Positions 53,215-64,000 of a stretch of DNA of 64,000 bases are shown here, in pieces. Source of the DNA: Metopolophium dirhodum (taxonomy: Eukaryota; Arthropoda; Insecta; Hemiptera; Aphididae). Both the position numbers and the translations under genes were made by a program. Numbering within the stretch: the stretch's first letter is position 1; each line of letters opens with the position of its first letter. The notes under the pieces were generated by a model that was not told the DNA's origin, ran no database searches, and was given only the letters and a program-made list of their open reading frames with translations. The stretch lies in NCBI RefSeq assembly GCF_019925205.1, contig NC_083565.1, forward strand, positions 6,801,001-6,865,000, read 5' to 3'.

Positions 53215-54198
53215 ATGAAGCCTCAAGAACTATGTGATATTGATGACTTAGCTACATCCCTTGTTGTCGATGTTTTTCTCGGATTTAATACTCACAAAAT
53301 GAACACAGAACATAAAGAAAGGTATAAATGTAAATCACATTTAAAACCTGTTATTGATGAATTCATAAAAAATCAAAGTATGAAAATAGCTTTTGATTCT
53401 TTTTGGAATCGAAAATATATACCTGATCATTTATTCAAAGCGTCTTATAAAAAATTAGTCAGAGACCATATTGAAAGATACATGGGAATGTTTTATTTGG
53501 ATTCTGGTTTTCGAATTGAACCATGTTACAGATACTCTTTAGAGAATAAAGTAGGTGCCAAAGTAAATGCCACCAGTCATTGGCATAAAGATGGAATTAT
53601 TAAACGACTAGTTGGTTGTGTGGCCGAGTTGACAGAAAAAGAAGAGGATGAAATATTGCATATTGGTAAGAATGATTTTTCAGTGATGTACAGCTGTCGC
53701 AAAAAGTGTGCTCAACTTTGGCTGGGCCCGGCAGCGTATATCAACCATGATTGTCTGGCCAATTGTAAGTTTGTACCTAATGACAAAGGAACGGCCTGTG
53801 TTAAAGTACTCAGAGATATTAAACCTGGTGATGAAATAACATGCTTTTATAGTGCTAATTTCTTTGGTGAAAATAATGTTAACTGTGAATGTTGCTCATG
53901 TGAAAAGTTGTGTAAAGGAGCTTTTAAAACAAATGAAGAACAACCAAAATTGGGACGGTACAACTTCAGGCAAACTAATGGTCGAAGCAATTCTTACCGG
54001 TCTCCAGATAAAAGCAAAAAAGTAAAGGAACCAAAAACACCTCAAAAGAAAAAGAATGTGGTTTTGGAACCTTGTACTCCAAATAAAAACCCTGAAGTTG
54101 ACAAGGGTGAAGCTTTGCTTGGATCGCCATACACAAAAATAATCCAAAAGACAAGAGGCTTAGATTTGGACCAAGCGTCCAAATCACCAGAAAAGTAA
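53215..54198 (+). CDS. Suv4-20 family histone H4-K20 methyltransferase (short form)
   Basis: SET-domain enzyme of the KMT5B/C (Suv4-20) family, which uses S-adenosylmethionine to di- and trimethylate H4 lysine 20 in chromatin. 327 aa. The N-terminal Suv4-20-specific helical domain covers about 1-110 (ELCDIDDLATSLVVDVFLGF). The SET region has VGCVAELTEKEE, NDFSVMYSCRKKCAQLWLGP and the cofactor-site motif INHDCLANCKF (177-187), then FFGENN and the post-SET zinc cysteines CECCSCE (224-230). The start is firm: the splice acceptor is 11 bases upstream and an in-frame TAA lies between. The whole coding region sits in one exon, and the basic tail from about 240 (KSKKVKEPKTPQKKK) is short; fly and vertebrate family members are far longer. 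AATAAA at about 54231 is a plausible poly(A) signal. It could be a retrocopy or one of several aphid paralogues. Confidence 0.93.
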   Translation: MKPQELCDIDDLATSLVVDVFLGFNTHKMNTEHKERYKCKSHLKPVIDEFIKNQSMKIAFDSFWNRKYIPDHLFKASYKKLVRDHIERYMGMFYLDSGFRIEPCYRYSLENKVGAKVNATSHWHKDGIIKRLVGCVAELTEKEEDEILHIGKNDFSVMYSCRKKCAQLWLGPAAYINHDCLANCKFVPNDKGTACVKVLRDIKPGDEITCFYSANFFGENNVNCECCSCEKLCKGAFKTNEEQPKLGRYNFRQTNGRSNSYRSPDKSKKVKEPKTPQKKKNVVLEPCTPNKNPEVDKGEALLGSPYTKIIQKTRGLDLDQASKSPEK

Positions 54199-55591
54199 TA
54201 AGTAAAAAGAAAAAAAAGACATTGTTTTACAATAAACAAATAATTAAACCAGTGACAAAATTATTTTATAATTTATGAATGATTAAAATTATGAACTTAA
54301 GTATAATATGCACCTATATTTCAATTGGAATTTGAATACTTTTTAGTCTAGCAACATTTTTGTTTATATATATAATTGTTTTTACATTATGATTGTTTGT
54401 CTATCACCAATTGTTTTCATTAAGTTTTTATTGAGCAGTAATATTATACTTAGTAATCAGTAAGTAATTGAACCCACTAGAAGTATTATACATAGCTCTA
54501 AATTTTAATTTTAATAATGAAATGTAAGGTTTTGACAACAGTTTAACTTTTCCTATAACTATATTAGTGTTTTCCTTTTATTAGGACGCAAATATTGTAA
54601 AACTATAAATAACTGGTAAAACTATTGTCTCTGTCTTACTTACTTAGATAGTTAGTTCAATATAACCTCGCTCAGTAGTCTGTACTTTACTCAGTGTGGT
54701 TACAGGTTGATAATAAGCTTTCACAACTTATTATTAATTTTTATTTCCTGTTCTTCAATAATAATTGCCTATAATATAGTATAATTTAGTTATAACAATT
54801 ATAATATTTAGATCACTTAACTCTAAACAATTTTTTGTTCTTATTGTTTAAACTTTTACTTTTTGTAATTTAAATAAGCACTAGATATATTTACCCATAA
54901 TTCAAAGTATGTACAGAATATGTATTATTGTACTACAGTACACAAAACATCTTTCTATCTGTGTCATCTTAAATTATAAAACAACATTAACTAATAAAAA
55001 CAGTTATTAATATAATATGTTGTAGTAAGCGTGTTTTGAGTTTTTAAAATATAATATAATATTTGATCAATAAGAATAAAAACATTACAATTAACTGTAT
55101 TAAGTACATTATCATAATATTATGTGCTAGAGGATAGACAATACAAATTTAAAAAAATGAACAGCACTTAGGCTGTCTTGTGAAGATATAAATGATAATT
55201 CGACAATTATTTCACAACTCCAATCATATGTCCATATTATGTGCAAAATTAAGTGATTTTTTTTTATAAAAAAAAAATTAATCTCATACTAGAATGTTTA
55301 AGAAAGATCAATATTTGTGTGTAAATTGTATCCTTGTGTACAACATTCTAATTTCTTAAAATAAAATTGTATATAAAGACTATGGTTTAACATTTAGAAG
55401 TTACAACTTATTAACACTTTTTACGATCAAGAAAATATTTAATCACATATAAAAGTAATCAAACTAAAATACTAAACAATCACAGCAGTGGGGACTTGTT
55501 CTCCGTGTTCTTGGACCTTGGTTATGCATGTACCAAGCAAAAATTGTCTATCTACATATTTTGAGTAGTGCACATTTGAATTTCTTGGTGA
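54199..55591. other. Convergent 3' region between Suv4-20 and PDE6D
   Basis: Holds the two 3' UTRs in tail-to-tail arrangement. An AATAAA lies just after the Suv4-20 stop, at about 54231. The rest is AT-rich without coding signal. Confidence 0.6.
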
Positions 55592-56869
55592 TTAAACATA
55601 ATACAGTCGAACTTTTGATGATGATATCAGCAGATCGTCATCATAGAAATTTGTTTCTATCACAATATTACCACTGAAAAAAAATATAAAAATGTATAAT
55701 TGTAATAAGCTTATAACTTTAAACTTAAATGTTTATATTATAAAAAAAATAGGCATGTGTTAAATAGAAATTTTAAATTTGTAACATAATTTAGTAGAGG
55801 AAAAACAATGATAAATTCTTAAGGTGTAATAAGTATCAATTATCATACAGTCTTAAAGTAAAAAATAAAATTATTCGTATCATACTATTTAGTCCTATAA
55901 ACTAAATACTATTAATTTAATAGAACATTTTATCATATATCCAGAAATTTACATTAATTTAAATCATTTAAAAACTAAAAAAATAATGTATTTGATCTTT
56001 TCTTGTACATTTTTAATTGTTTTATAAATAAATTGTAAACATTAAATATTTATACCATTATGATTAATGATAATATTATCATAATTTAGTACAACTTACT
56101 TTAGTACATTTGCAGGCATCATTTGTGATTCTGGTGCTGCTTCAATAAGCGACTGCCAAGTGTTAGTGGAGTTAGGAATAACAAAACCGAATTCAAAATA
56201 CCATTCTTCAAGACAACGACCCTATAATGCACAATAGATATATGTTAAATATACTAAAATGATAATGTGTAAGTAAACAAAAGATAATAAAATAGTGTAG
56301 GCTTTTAAAACAATATTGTATAGTTTGTTACAAAAACATACCTAGTTTATGTTTTGTTTACTACTGCCTTACTAAGAAAATTGGCCAACAGAATTTTAGT
56401 AGATAAATGATGTTTTATAGAAATCCAAAATAAAGAATTATTTATTACAAATTGTTTTACATAGACAATTTATAGATGCATACCTTAAACAGTACTTTTT
56501 GTTGTAACCTTAGTTTTTCCATAGGTTCTACAGATGAAAAATTTATCTCCCTGGATACAGCTCTACACTTCAATATCTTTTTTGGTACTTTGGCTTCGTG
56601 TTCTTTGTCGGGTAATGATCTAATAAAAACACATTTTAGAAAATTGACCGTAACTATATTGTATGGATAGTACAAGATTATTTCATAATGCCCTTACAGA
56701 TCCTCGGTGCCTTGCCATAATATAACTCCCGTATCTGCGTCTCTTAAATTCATCCAATTGCTATGAGAACAAAAAAAAATGTTATTTACATAATTATTGA
56801 ACAATGCTATCCTGAAAGTTCGACTTACACTTGGAATCCATTTAAAATGTCCTCGGGTTTTGGTCCCAT
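55592..56869 (-). CDS. PDE6D: PDE6D, prenyl-binding protein (PDE6 delta), five exons
   Basis: Immunoglobulin-like beta-sandwich carrier that solubilises farnesylated and geranylgeranylated proteins and releases them at cilia and membranes through ARL2/ARL3. Exons 56829-56869, 56698-56760, 56484-56619, 56100-56221 and 55592-55673 join in phase to 147 aa (human 150). Visible blocks are NWMNLRDADTGVILWQGTEDL-like (exon 2, split at the end), KVPKKILKCRAVSREINFSS (exon 3), CLEEWYFEFGFVIPNSTNTW (exon 4) and IVIETNFYDDDLL with C-terminal VRLYYV (exon 5). All five junctions are GT..AG and three codons are rebuilt across junctions. The start MGPKPEDILNGF lacks only a few residues relative to human. 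The gene diverges from the RING gene at 57669. Confidence 0.97.
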
Positions 56870-57668
56870 TATGATAGTATTATATTTTATTCACAATACA
56901 GGCGATAGTTCCACAATTATTGGCGGTACTTATAAACAACGATCCGATCTATCGTTCAGACCGAGCGACAGGACATATTTTCGAACGACAAAATAGCGGC
57001 GGGAACAGAGATCGGAAAAAATACGATAGGTAGGTACCAGAAAACGATAAAATATAAAATATTGTGTGAACCTTTTCGACGTCCCGTTGGAATAACGGGG
57101 AACGGGTGCGCCGAAAATGAGGTTCGTCAATAATGCTAAATACGATATTAAATATTTATAAAAAAAAAAAATACCTAAATTATTACGTATTACTATTTTG
57201 TTATTATAATGATCGGTTATTTAGGTCTATTATTATTATTATTTATTATTGATAATAATAATCAGGCCGCGACGGTGGCCGAACGATTTCGGTTTTCTGA
57301 CGACAACCGCGATTTCGCGCTGGAGGAAAAAAGCAAACATCGCCGCCCGCTGTTTTACTTCCACGGCCGTCGGGCTCACGCTCGCGCGCCACTCGATAAT
57401 TTGCTGCTGGCCGCGAGGGGGTGGACAGAGTCGATGCTGCGCGGCGCGGGAGCTTTGCGCTTTTGCACTTTGCAGCACAGGCCGCGACGACCGAACCCGA
57501 TTATCTCTGGAATCGATCGTACGTCGGGCTCGACGGTCCCGTGGCGTGTGTCATAGCCTGCGTACGCGTTGTTGCCGCATAAAACGAGACGAACGATGGA
57601 TCGATTATATTAATATTATCGTATTAGACCTGCATTAATAATATTATATCGTACCGTTTCCACCGGAA
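56870..57668. promoter_or_regulatory. Divergent region between PDE6D and the RING-finger gene
   Basis: About 800 bp between two divergent start codons. The part from 57265 to 57600 is GC- and CpG-rich and probably contains promoter and 5' UTR of the RING gene. A 115-aa open frame here (57209-57556) begins in AT-rich repeat and has no recognisable domain, so I do not call it a gene. Confidence 0.5.
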
Positions 57669-57898
57669 ATGACGTCGTCATCCGTCAATCTACAGACCGC
57701 CGGGATGTCGGACGCTGCGGAGGCTGTGGCGGCGGACGACGGGTCCGGGGCCGCGTCCTGTAGTCGCAACCCGCTGCTGTGTTTCCTGTGCGAGGACTAC
57801 TACAGCGATCCTTGCATCCTTATTTGTTTCCACACGTTTTGCGCCAAATGCATCCGGACCAAAAACCAAGAGGGCAAAATCAACTGTCCCCTGTGCGG
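57669..57898 (+). CDS. RNF207-like RING-finger protein, first coding exon
   Basis: Partial coding exon, 76 codons plus two bases, ending TGCGG/gtgagt. After a low-complexity Ala/Ser/Asp leader (1-35) comes a C3HC4 RING finger with zinc ligands C38, C41, C53, H55, C58, C61, C73 and C76. The spacing and CILICFHTFCAKC resemble RNF207 and the TRIM-like group; RING domains bind E2 enzymes to ubiquitinate substrates. A second in-frame ATG at residue 13 is an alternative start. No B-box exon could be recognised in the remaining 6 kb of the window, so the rest of the gene probably lies beyond, across an intron that would contain the hAT and TTAA elements below. The RING call is strong; the RNF207 assignment is tentative. 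Confidence 0.8.
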
Positions 57899-58965
57899 GT
57901 GAGTGTCGTCTTCACACTGCAGTTGTATAGCCAGTAAATAACGTTAAGGTGATAAATATAGCCACTGATCGGTTGGTTTGGGCGGGGGGACGGGGTGAGA
58001 CGCCGAGATTAACCTACTCATCGAAAATCATCTAATACTATCTAGTTTTAAATTTTCTTAACACTAATGATGGTCTAAAATTTATATTATAGTATTATAT
58101 AATAATATTATACACGTGGCTATAGTGACTATACCTATAATTGTTCTTAATATATTTTGTTTTATATAACATGTACCTAAATGTTTATTAATAATAGGTA
58201 TTTGATTAATTGTGAAAATTATTGAGTAGGTAGGTAGGTCGTAGTAGGTAAGTGCCAATAGTGACACATTTTTCCAGCTAGGTACCTACTTATAAATTAA
58301 TTCAAAATTTGTTTCTTTTAGATATTTTACAACAGTTCTACAGGATTTCAAATTGGTCAGCTTTAAATTATGTTGGTAAAACTCATAAAATACTATAATT
58401 TGAATTGAATTGGTCAAATTGGTGGGTTATTGCATTTTTTGATTTCTATACAAAAATCGGGGAATTTTCTAAATTACTTTAGTTTAGATTATTTTATAAA
58501 AAATAATATAGTGCAGATAGTTTTTTGATTATCTATATTCTTATATTTCTAAAAATATCCATATTCGTGGAACTGAGGTTGTCTTAAATGGTTTTTATAC
58601 CTACATTGTAGAATAAAAGACTTAGTTTTTGATGAAGATGCTGGAGATTGGAGAGTGAAGTGTTTTGGAGATTCTTTTATAAGCCACATAGTTCATGAGC
58701 TGTGGCAAAGACTATATTATCATTTTATCACTATCATTATAATCGACGTCGGTCGTCGATTATTGTATGGTTTATACAAAGGTAGGCGAGTTAATGAAAA
58801 TATAATTAACTTTGGCAAGTTTGGTTAATTAAATTAAATTGCCTTTAGTTAAGTTAGAAGTTAAAAGTAAAAATGAACCAAATAAAAGTTTAAAGTTGAG
58901 ATCGAAAATAAACTTAACTTAATTTAAATTAAAAAGTTAATATTTTTAAGTCGGGTATAATATTT
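57899..58965. other. Probable intron of the RING-finger gene
   Basis: Follows the exon donor at 57899. AT-rich, with no B-box-like exon recognised. Confidence 0.45.
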
Positions 58966-58969
58966 TTAA

Positions 58970-59580
58970 GGCCCCTGCAAACCCTATTAATTTTTCATCA
59001 AAACGACCTTAGGGACTGACAAAAATTAAAACATTTCTAGTGGTTCGATTTAAAAAATGTAAATATGTTTTAATTGGTCAACAAGTCTACTTTGCATCGG
59101 TCGGAGCATATTTTTTATATTTTAGATATTTTTGAATATATTCAATGTTAAAAATTTATAAATTTATAAAATGTAAAATATTTATTCTTGCCAAGAATTT
59201 GCTAAAATTGAAAAAGTGCTCCGACCGATGCAAAGTAAACTTGTTCACCAACACAAACATCTTTACATTTTTTAAATAGAACCACTGGAAGTACCTTAAT
59301 TTTTGTCAGTGCGACACTGCGACGGCTATTTCACATCCATAAATTGGTTTTGAATATTTTGATCTAATGACTTTAAATGACTTGTGCATGTGCGTGCGTG
59401 CGACCATAAACCAGATAAGAAATAACAATGTATTGTAAATTGATGTGGGTCGCGGGTGATGGTAAGGGAGTATGCGCACACCAATGATAATTTACTATAC
59501 ACACAAAGACGATCAGTAATCGCAGGAACGAAATAATTGCCTAAACACAACTCCTTAAAAATGACACATTTGCAGGGGCC
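58970..59580. mobile_element. TTAA-flanked foldback element (piggyBac-like MITE)
   Basis: 611 bp. Ends GGCCCCTGCAAA and TTTGCAGGGGCC are inverted repeats, flanked by TTAA at both sides (58966-58969, 59581-59584). Inner arms pair over a long distance (GACAAAAATTAA..., CTTTGCATCGGTCGGAGCA) towards a centre at about 59165. There is no open frame of note. Confidence 0.85.
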
Positions 59581-59584
59581 TTAA

Positions 59585-60288
59585 GTTATAAACTGCCTTA
59601 GTATTATGATTTACACAAACATTTATCAAGTCATTTAACAATATTAACACTGTGTAAAAAATTAGATTATTATAGCATATAATTTTAAAAAAAGGCCAAA
59701 ATCGGAAAAGAGGCATCGAGTATTGTCCATAGTTATCACCTGATTATACGGAAATAAATTATCTACATACCATTATAAATTATAATCAAACATCAATTGA
59801 TTCAAAAGCTAGATAAAACTGGAGAAACTTGGTTTGACGGTTTTTAATTTTGAAAATGGATTATGATTGATTAACAAGTTTACTAGGTTTGACCAGAGGC
59901 GATTTCTAATATTCTAATTATTGTTAGTGTCATAATGAATCATATAAATACAATAACATATTTTTATTCATGGACGGTGGATATCACGGAAATAGATATT
60001 CAAAATGTCCTCAATTAACCTAGTATAGTTGGTAAAAATGAAAATCAGTTTTAACCAAATTCTTTCAGTTTGGTCGGGCTTTTTGGTCTAAAAACAATTT
60101 TTCCAAATTGAAAAAAGTTATTCATAATTAATATCTCCGTCAATGCCTGCGCGTACGTATAAATTATAGTTAATTGACGTCAAATATAAATAACGACCTG
60201 GATGGTGGCCTGCGGTTATAACTAAAGATATTTCTAGGAAATATTGATCGAAAACGATTATATTATACTAATGTTCGTTTACTACCTA
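59585..60288. other. AT-rich noncoding sequence
   Basis: Lies between the TTAA element and the hAT transposon; no feature recognised. Confidence 0.45.
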
Positions 60289-60296
60289 GTACCCAC

Positions 60297-62618
60297 TAGT
60301 GGTGGGCATATCCGGATTTCAAAAATCCGAATTATTCGGATTTGTCAAATCCGGATTTAGAAAATCCGGATTTCACGGATTATCCGGAGTATCCGGATTA
60401 TTCAACTCGATTTTGCTGTTCAATGACTCATTTTTATATAATAATAATATTTTAATTCTATAATATAATTTTCAGACATGGGTATACAAAATTTCGAACA
60501 CATTTTAAGTACTAGTGATGTTTTGCGCTTAGCTGTAATAAAAACAATTACTTAATTATGTAAATGGTTTTATTGAAATTTTTAAGCACATTTTTATTTG
60601 TAAAAATTAATTATTATTTTTTTATACTAAAAAAAAAATGTAAAATAATGTAACATAACATTTTATATAATAATTATTAAATAATATCTAACAAAAATCA
60701 AAATAACAAAATAAATACTTTATAACATAGCAAAAATTATATTTAATCTCACTAGGTAAATAATATATATTAATAATACAACAATAATTCATACAAAACA
60801 GTAAACATATTCATGCATATTACTTAAATTATTTTTTTTAATTAAAAATTATTATTTTGTTTTAAAAAAACTAAGGCTGACAAATGGCATGGTGTAATTC
60901 TATTACGTTTTGGGGATAATATATTACCGGCTGTTGAAAAAACTCTTTCTGATGAAGCAGAAGATGCTGGTATACATAATATTTGTTTAGCTAATACGGC
61001 TAACGTTGGATAAATGTTTTCATGATCTTTCCACCATGCACATGGATCTGCATTATGATTTATTTGAAATTCCGCCATATACCTTGAAAACTCGTCAGTA
61101 TCATTATTTGGTTCTTCTTCAAGTAATTCATCAAGTGCTGTGCGTTTTTCTGTAGGTATACGTACATCAGTATTTCTGCTTAACAAAACCATTTTTGAAC
61201 GTACTATTTGTTTAATACGATTTTTAATATTTTCGGAAGATTCAAATGACATATTTTTGTATCTAGGATCAAGTATGCTAGCCATTTGAGTGATACTAAT
61301 TTCTCTTTCGCAATCGTTGTCAACATCAATTTGTACAGAAAAACGTGTTGATAATTCGTGAATAATGGTCTCTTTGAATAGAGTTGAAAACCTACTATCT
61401 AGATTATTGGGTTTATAATGTTTTACAATAAGACTTTTAACAATTGGTAAAACCTGAAAATAAACACAACAATTTTATGATATTTACAAAATAATAATTA
61501 TTGTTGAATATTAATTTATACTTATAATTTTTAATCAACTTACCATTGATATAGTGACATTTTGATCAGCACATAAAACTGTTGTTGCTGTTTTTAATGG
61601 TTTCAATAAAGTAACAAGTATTTCTATTTTTTCCCAGTCTTCTTCTAGTAATTCTTGATCTTTCGCGATCTTACTATTAAAAAGTGTCCGATCAGACATA
61701 ATGACAACTACAGCTGAACGAAGTTCCAACAATCGTTCTAACATACCTAGAGTAGAATTCCAACGTGTAGGGCAACTTTGTACAAGATTAAGTTTTTTGC
61801 ACTCTTTCTCAGCTAAATAATTTTCTAAGGCATATGTTCTTTTAGAAGATTGTCGAAAACTAGCAACAATTTTTGATGCGGTTTTTAATAAAGGACGACA
61901 TGTATTTAAATCTAAACATTTTTTCACAGCTAATTGTAGTGTATGAGCAGCACAACGATTTGAATAAATATCTTGATCGTAAAATAGTTTTACAGCATTT
62001 GAAATGTTTGCAGCATTATCATGACTAATTCCCGTTATTTTATTATTTAAATTCCAAGACTCAATAACATTCATAATACTGTCTTTTAAATTTTCAGCCG
62101 TATGACTTTCTTGTATTTCTTCAATTGAAAGAGTTACACTATACAATTTCCAATTATCATCAAAATAATGAGCAGTAAATGTTAAATATGAATCAATTGC
62201 TGTTGATGTCCAACCATCAGTTGTTAAAGAAATATAATTAATGTTTTCTATGATATTTCTGAATTTAACTTATCTTCAAAAAACCTTTTTCAATAACCAT
62301 CCGAAGGTTATGCAGTAAAGATTAATTAATTGGGTATACACTATACTTATCTATTTGGAATGTATACATTTCGAACGATTTTTATGATACGAACTTTGAT
62401 ATAATATAACATTTTGTTAAATTTTCATTATAATAAAATAATTTATTTTACCATACATTAAAAATATTTGTAAGTCTGAAGTCACATAAAAAAGCAAATC
62501 CATAAATCCGGATAATCCGGATAATTCGGGAAATCCGGATAAGAATTTGATTCAAATCCGGATTTGGATATCCGGATATTCGGATAATTCAGATATTCGG
62601 ATTTCATGCCCATCCCTA
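60297..62618 (-). mobile_element. hAT DNA transposon with 8-bp target duplication and ATCCGGAT-rich ends
   Basis: 2322 bp. The ends are TAGTGGTGGGCAT and ATGCCCATCCCTA, imperfect terminal inverted repeats. It is flanked on both sides by GTACCCAC (60289-60296 and 62619-62626), the 8-bp duplication typical of hAT insertion. About 100-120 bp inside each end there are dense ATCCGGAT-like palindromes (60314-60400 and 62505-62605). The broken transposase lies on the minus strand. Confidence 0.93.
60842..62266 (-). pseudogene. hAT-family transposase, N-terminally truncated and frame-broken
   Basis: Two exons: 61544-62266 and 60842-61453, separated by a 90-bp intron with clean gtaagt and ttttcag borders. 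The upstream exon contains ISLTTDGWTS, a hallmark of the hAT catalytic core, and an RCAAHTLQLAVKK segment. The downstream exon ends in the hAT C-terminal dimerisation domain, with CAWWKDHENIYPTLAVLAKQ, CIPASSASSERVFSTAGN and a short tail. Reading 5' from 62266 there is an in-frame stop, and the adjoining bases continue the homology in another frame, so a frameshift has broken the gene. No BED zinc finger is present: the space up to the element end (62619) is too short and is filled with subterminal repeats. The element is therefore unlikely to be autonomous. It resembles ZBED-type hATs. Confidence 0.88.
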
Positions 62619-62626
62619 GTACCCAC

Positions 62627-63811
62627 CATTGATTATACTATGCTTAGTACCTATGCACACAAGTCATTTTAATGTCATGTTAAATTGCCTATATTAATTT
62701 CCTTGAAACATGATCGACTGAATAATATGATGTTTTAAGCAGTAATATTTAAGCAACTCACATGACATAAACATTTGGGGTGTCTATAATGTCGTGTGAC
62801 TAGCAGTAAATGAACATTAGTATGTGTTTCAGAGAGTCACTGTAATACCGTGTCGGGCAACCGTCTCCTGATGCAACCCTCGCACATATCAATAAATCGC
62901 GAAAAATTAAAATACGCTTGTTAGCATTTCTGTAAAAACTATTAAAAAGCAGTAGTAAATTAAATATACTTCCTGAAGTTCGATAGAAATTTTGAAAATA
63001 TGGTTGAATTTATAAATTTCTAGACTATGCTCTTTAGGAATCACTTTTTTGATTTAAAATCAGATGTGCCCAAAATAAATACAAATGTAAAACAATTACT
63101 ATTTTTAAAATAAAATCATTTTAAGGTCATTTTCTTACTAATATCTACATTGAACAATGTATAGTTAATAGTTGGAAGTTACTACTAACTGCCTACCAGT
63201 CAGTAGTTAACTGCCTACCAGTCAGTAGTTAAGATGGCCAGATTTAAAATATTTAAATACAAAATTTTTTTTTATTTTTATAAGAAATATACCATCTGTA
63301 CCCAGAGACACAATAAGAATATGGGCTAATTTACAAGGACGTGAATGAGTTGTTGAAATACAAAATTAATTAATATTTTGATATTTACCTACTAAAATAA
63401 AAGATATGCTTTTAATAACCTTTATTGAATAAAAAAAATACCTTTTGAGTATTTATATAATGATATTAATATAATAGTTAATCACTGGTAGAAGTTGATG
63501 CATCTTTGGTGTCTATAAAGCGGTTGTAATTACTAACTTTCTTTACATATTTTTTATGAGTTTGAAAATAGGACATATTATAAAAAACGACAGTTATTGT
63601 GTCCGTAACAAGGCTTTTGTCAAATTTATAAAACACGGATGTTTCCCGTAAAGCACGGGATGTTTGGCCAACCTAGTTATAGGCACCTTTAATATTAACA
63701 CTTAAAATCTTCTACAGCAGAGATCCATTTTCTATTATTTTTTTTATTTTTATAGAAATTAAGTTATTAATAAACAAATATTTATAATTAATAGCACATT
63801 TAATAAATTAA
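62627..63811. other. AT-rich noncoding sequence
   Basis: Only the 22-bp direct repeat stands out. A 32-codon minus-strand frame at 63478-63576 (ends TKDASTSTSD) could be a small exon but has no supporting signal. Confidence 0.4.
63188..63232 (+). repeat. Two-copy 22-bp direct repeat
   Basis: ACTGCCTACCAGTCAGTAGT plus TA occurs twice head to tail, with part of a third copy upstream. Confidence 0.8.
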
Positions 63812-64000
63812 TTAGGTATATGTACAAAATAGAGCATCTATTTCTATTTTTATATTACTTTTAAGAGATGCATTATGTATATTTTTAAGTCTTTCTATAA
63901 CATACTGTCCGTATGCTTGATCTGGGTCTGTTGGGTGTAGTTGCTTGTATTGTCTTGTAATATTGGACTGTGTATCAGTAGACTGAATATTGTTTTGCAT
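63812..64000 (-). CDS. C-terminal fragment of an unidentified protein, possibly BESS-type
   Basis: Open frame of 62 codons that starts at the window edge, so the true start may lie outside. It is Asn/Gln/Thr-rich, then DPDQAYGQYVIERLKNI and SNIKIEIDALF before the stop. The pattern of an aromatic/hydrophobic helix, a gap and an IKIEIDALF helix is like the BESS motif that ends many insect MADF-BESS DNA-binding proteins, which are numerous in aphids. This is resemblance only; chance or a transposon-derived frame is also possible. Confidence 0.35.
   Translation of the reverse strand: MQNNIQSTDTQSNITRQYKQLHPTDPDQAYGQYVIERLKNIHNASLKSNIKIEIDALFCTYT

Noticed and set aside
57209..57556. 115-codon plus-strand frame between PDE6D and the RING gene
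   Set aside because: Begins in an ATT microsatellite (the apparent hydrophobic leader) and has no domain; other frames across it are equally open.
1..64000. tRNA, rRNA, CRISPR, known microRNA or bacterial-type operon
   Set aside because: No cloverleaf with A/B boxes, no rRNA block, no regularly spaced identical repeats with unique spacers, and none of the well-known insect microRNA sequences was seen by eye.

Overview
The window reads as nuclear DNA of an insect, most likely an aphid. It is very AT-rich, carries dense TA, AAT and TAGGTA-type simple repeats and short spliced genes with GT..AG introns, and contains interstitial TTAGG (insect telomere) repeats behind R1/TRAS-like LINE tails. 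The protein-level calls are firm; the aphid assignment is an inference from sequence style.

Layout. (1) 1-29.4 kb: a long noncoding AT-rich stretch with microsatellites, foldback elements and MITEs, in which I can support no coding exon. (2) 29.4-31.4 kb, minus strand: the first coding exon of the eye and head homeobox gene Optix (Six3/6 class), with a CpG-rich upstream region. Its second exon is not identified. (3) 31.4-43.9 kb: repeat territory with hAT-type MITEs, a large GC-rich inverted duplication (36.2-37.4 kb), an 82-bp minisatellite (38.0-38.4 kb), a decayed R1-clade LINE followed by three LINE tails and two TTAGG tracts (38.8-41.2 kb), and a ~38-bp degenerate tandem repeat (42.0-42.3 kb).

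(4) 43.9-57.9 kb: a compact housekeeping cluster. Prefoldin subunit 2 (minus) and SMN (plus) diverge from a shared ~0.57-kb promoter. A short Suv4-20 histone H4K20 methyltransferase follows on the plus strand. PDE6D (minus) and an RNF207-like RING gene (plus, first exon only) then diverge from a second ~0.8-kb intergenic region. I reconstructed all exons of PFDN2, SMN and PDE6D by splice phase, and they give uninterrupted proteins of 147, 140 and 147 aa. (5) 57.9-64 kb: probable intron or downstream sequence holding a TTAA-flanked foldback element, a nearly complete but decayed 2.3-kb hAT transposon with an 8-bp target duplication, and a possible BESS-like C-terminal fragment at the window edge.

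The genes do not form one pathway. SMN (snRNP assembly), prefoldin (tubulin/actin folding), PDE6D (prenyl-protein trafficking) and Suv4-20 (chromatin) are independent housekeeping genes in close packing. The most unusual points are a predicted SMN without a Tudor domain, LINE 3' tails with apparently covarying stem-loops joined to telomeric repeats at an internal site, and a hAT element with terminal arrays of ATCCGGAT-like palindromes.
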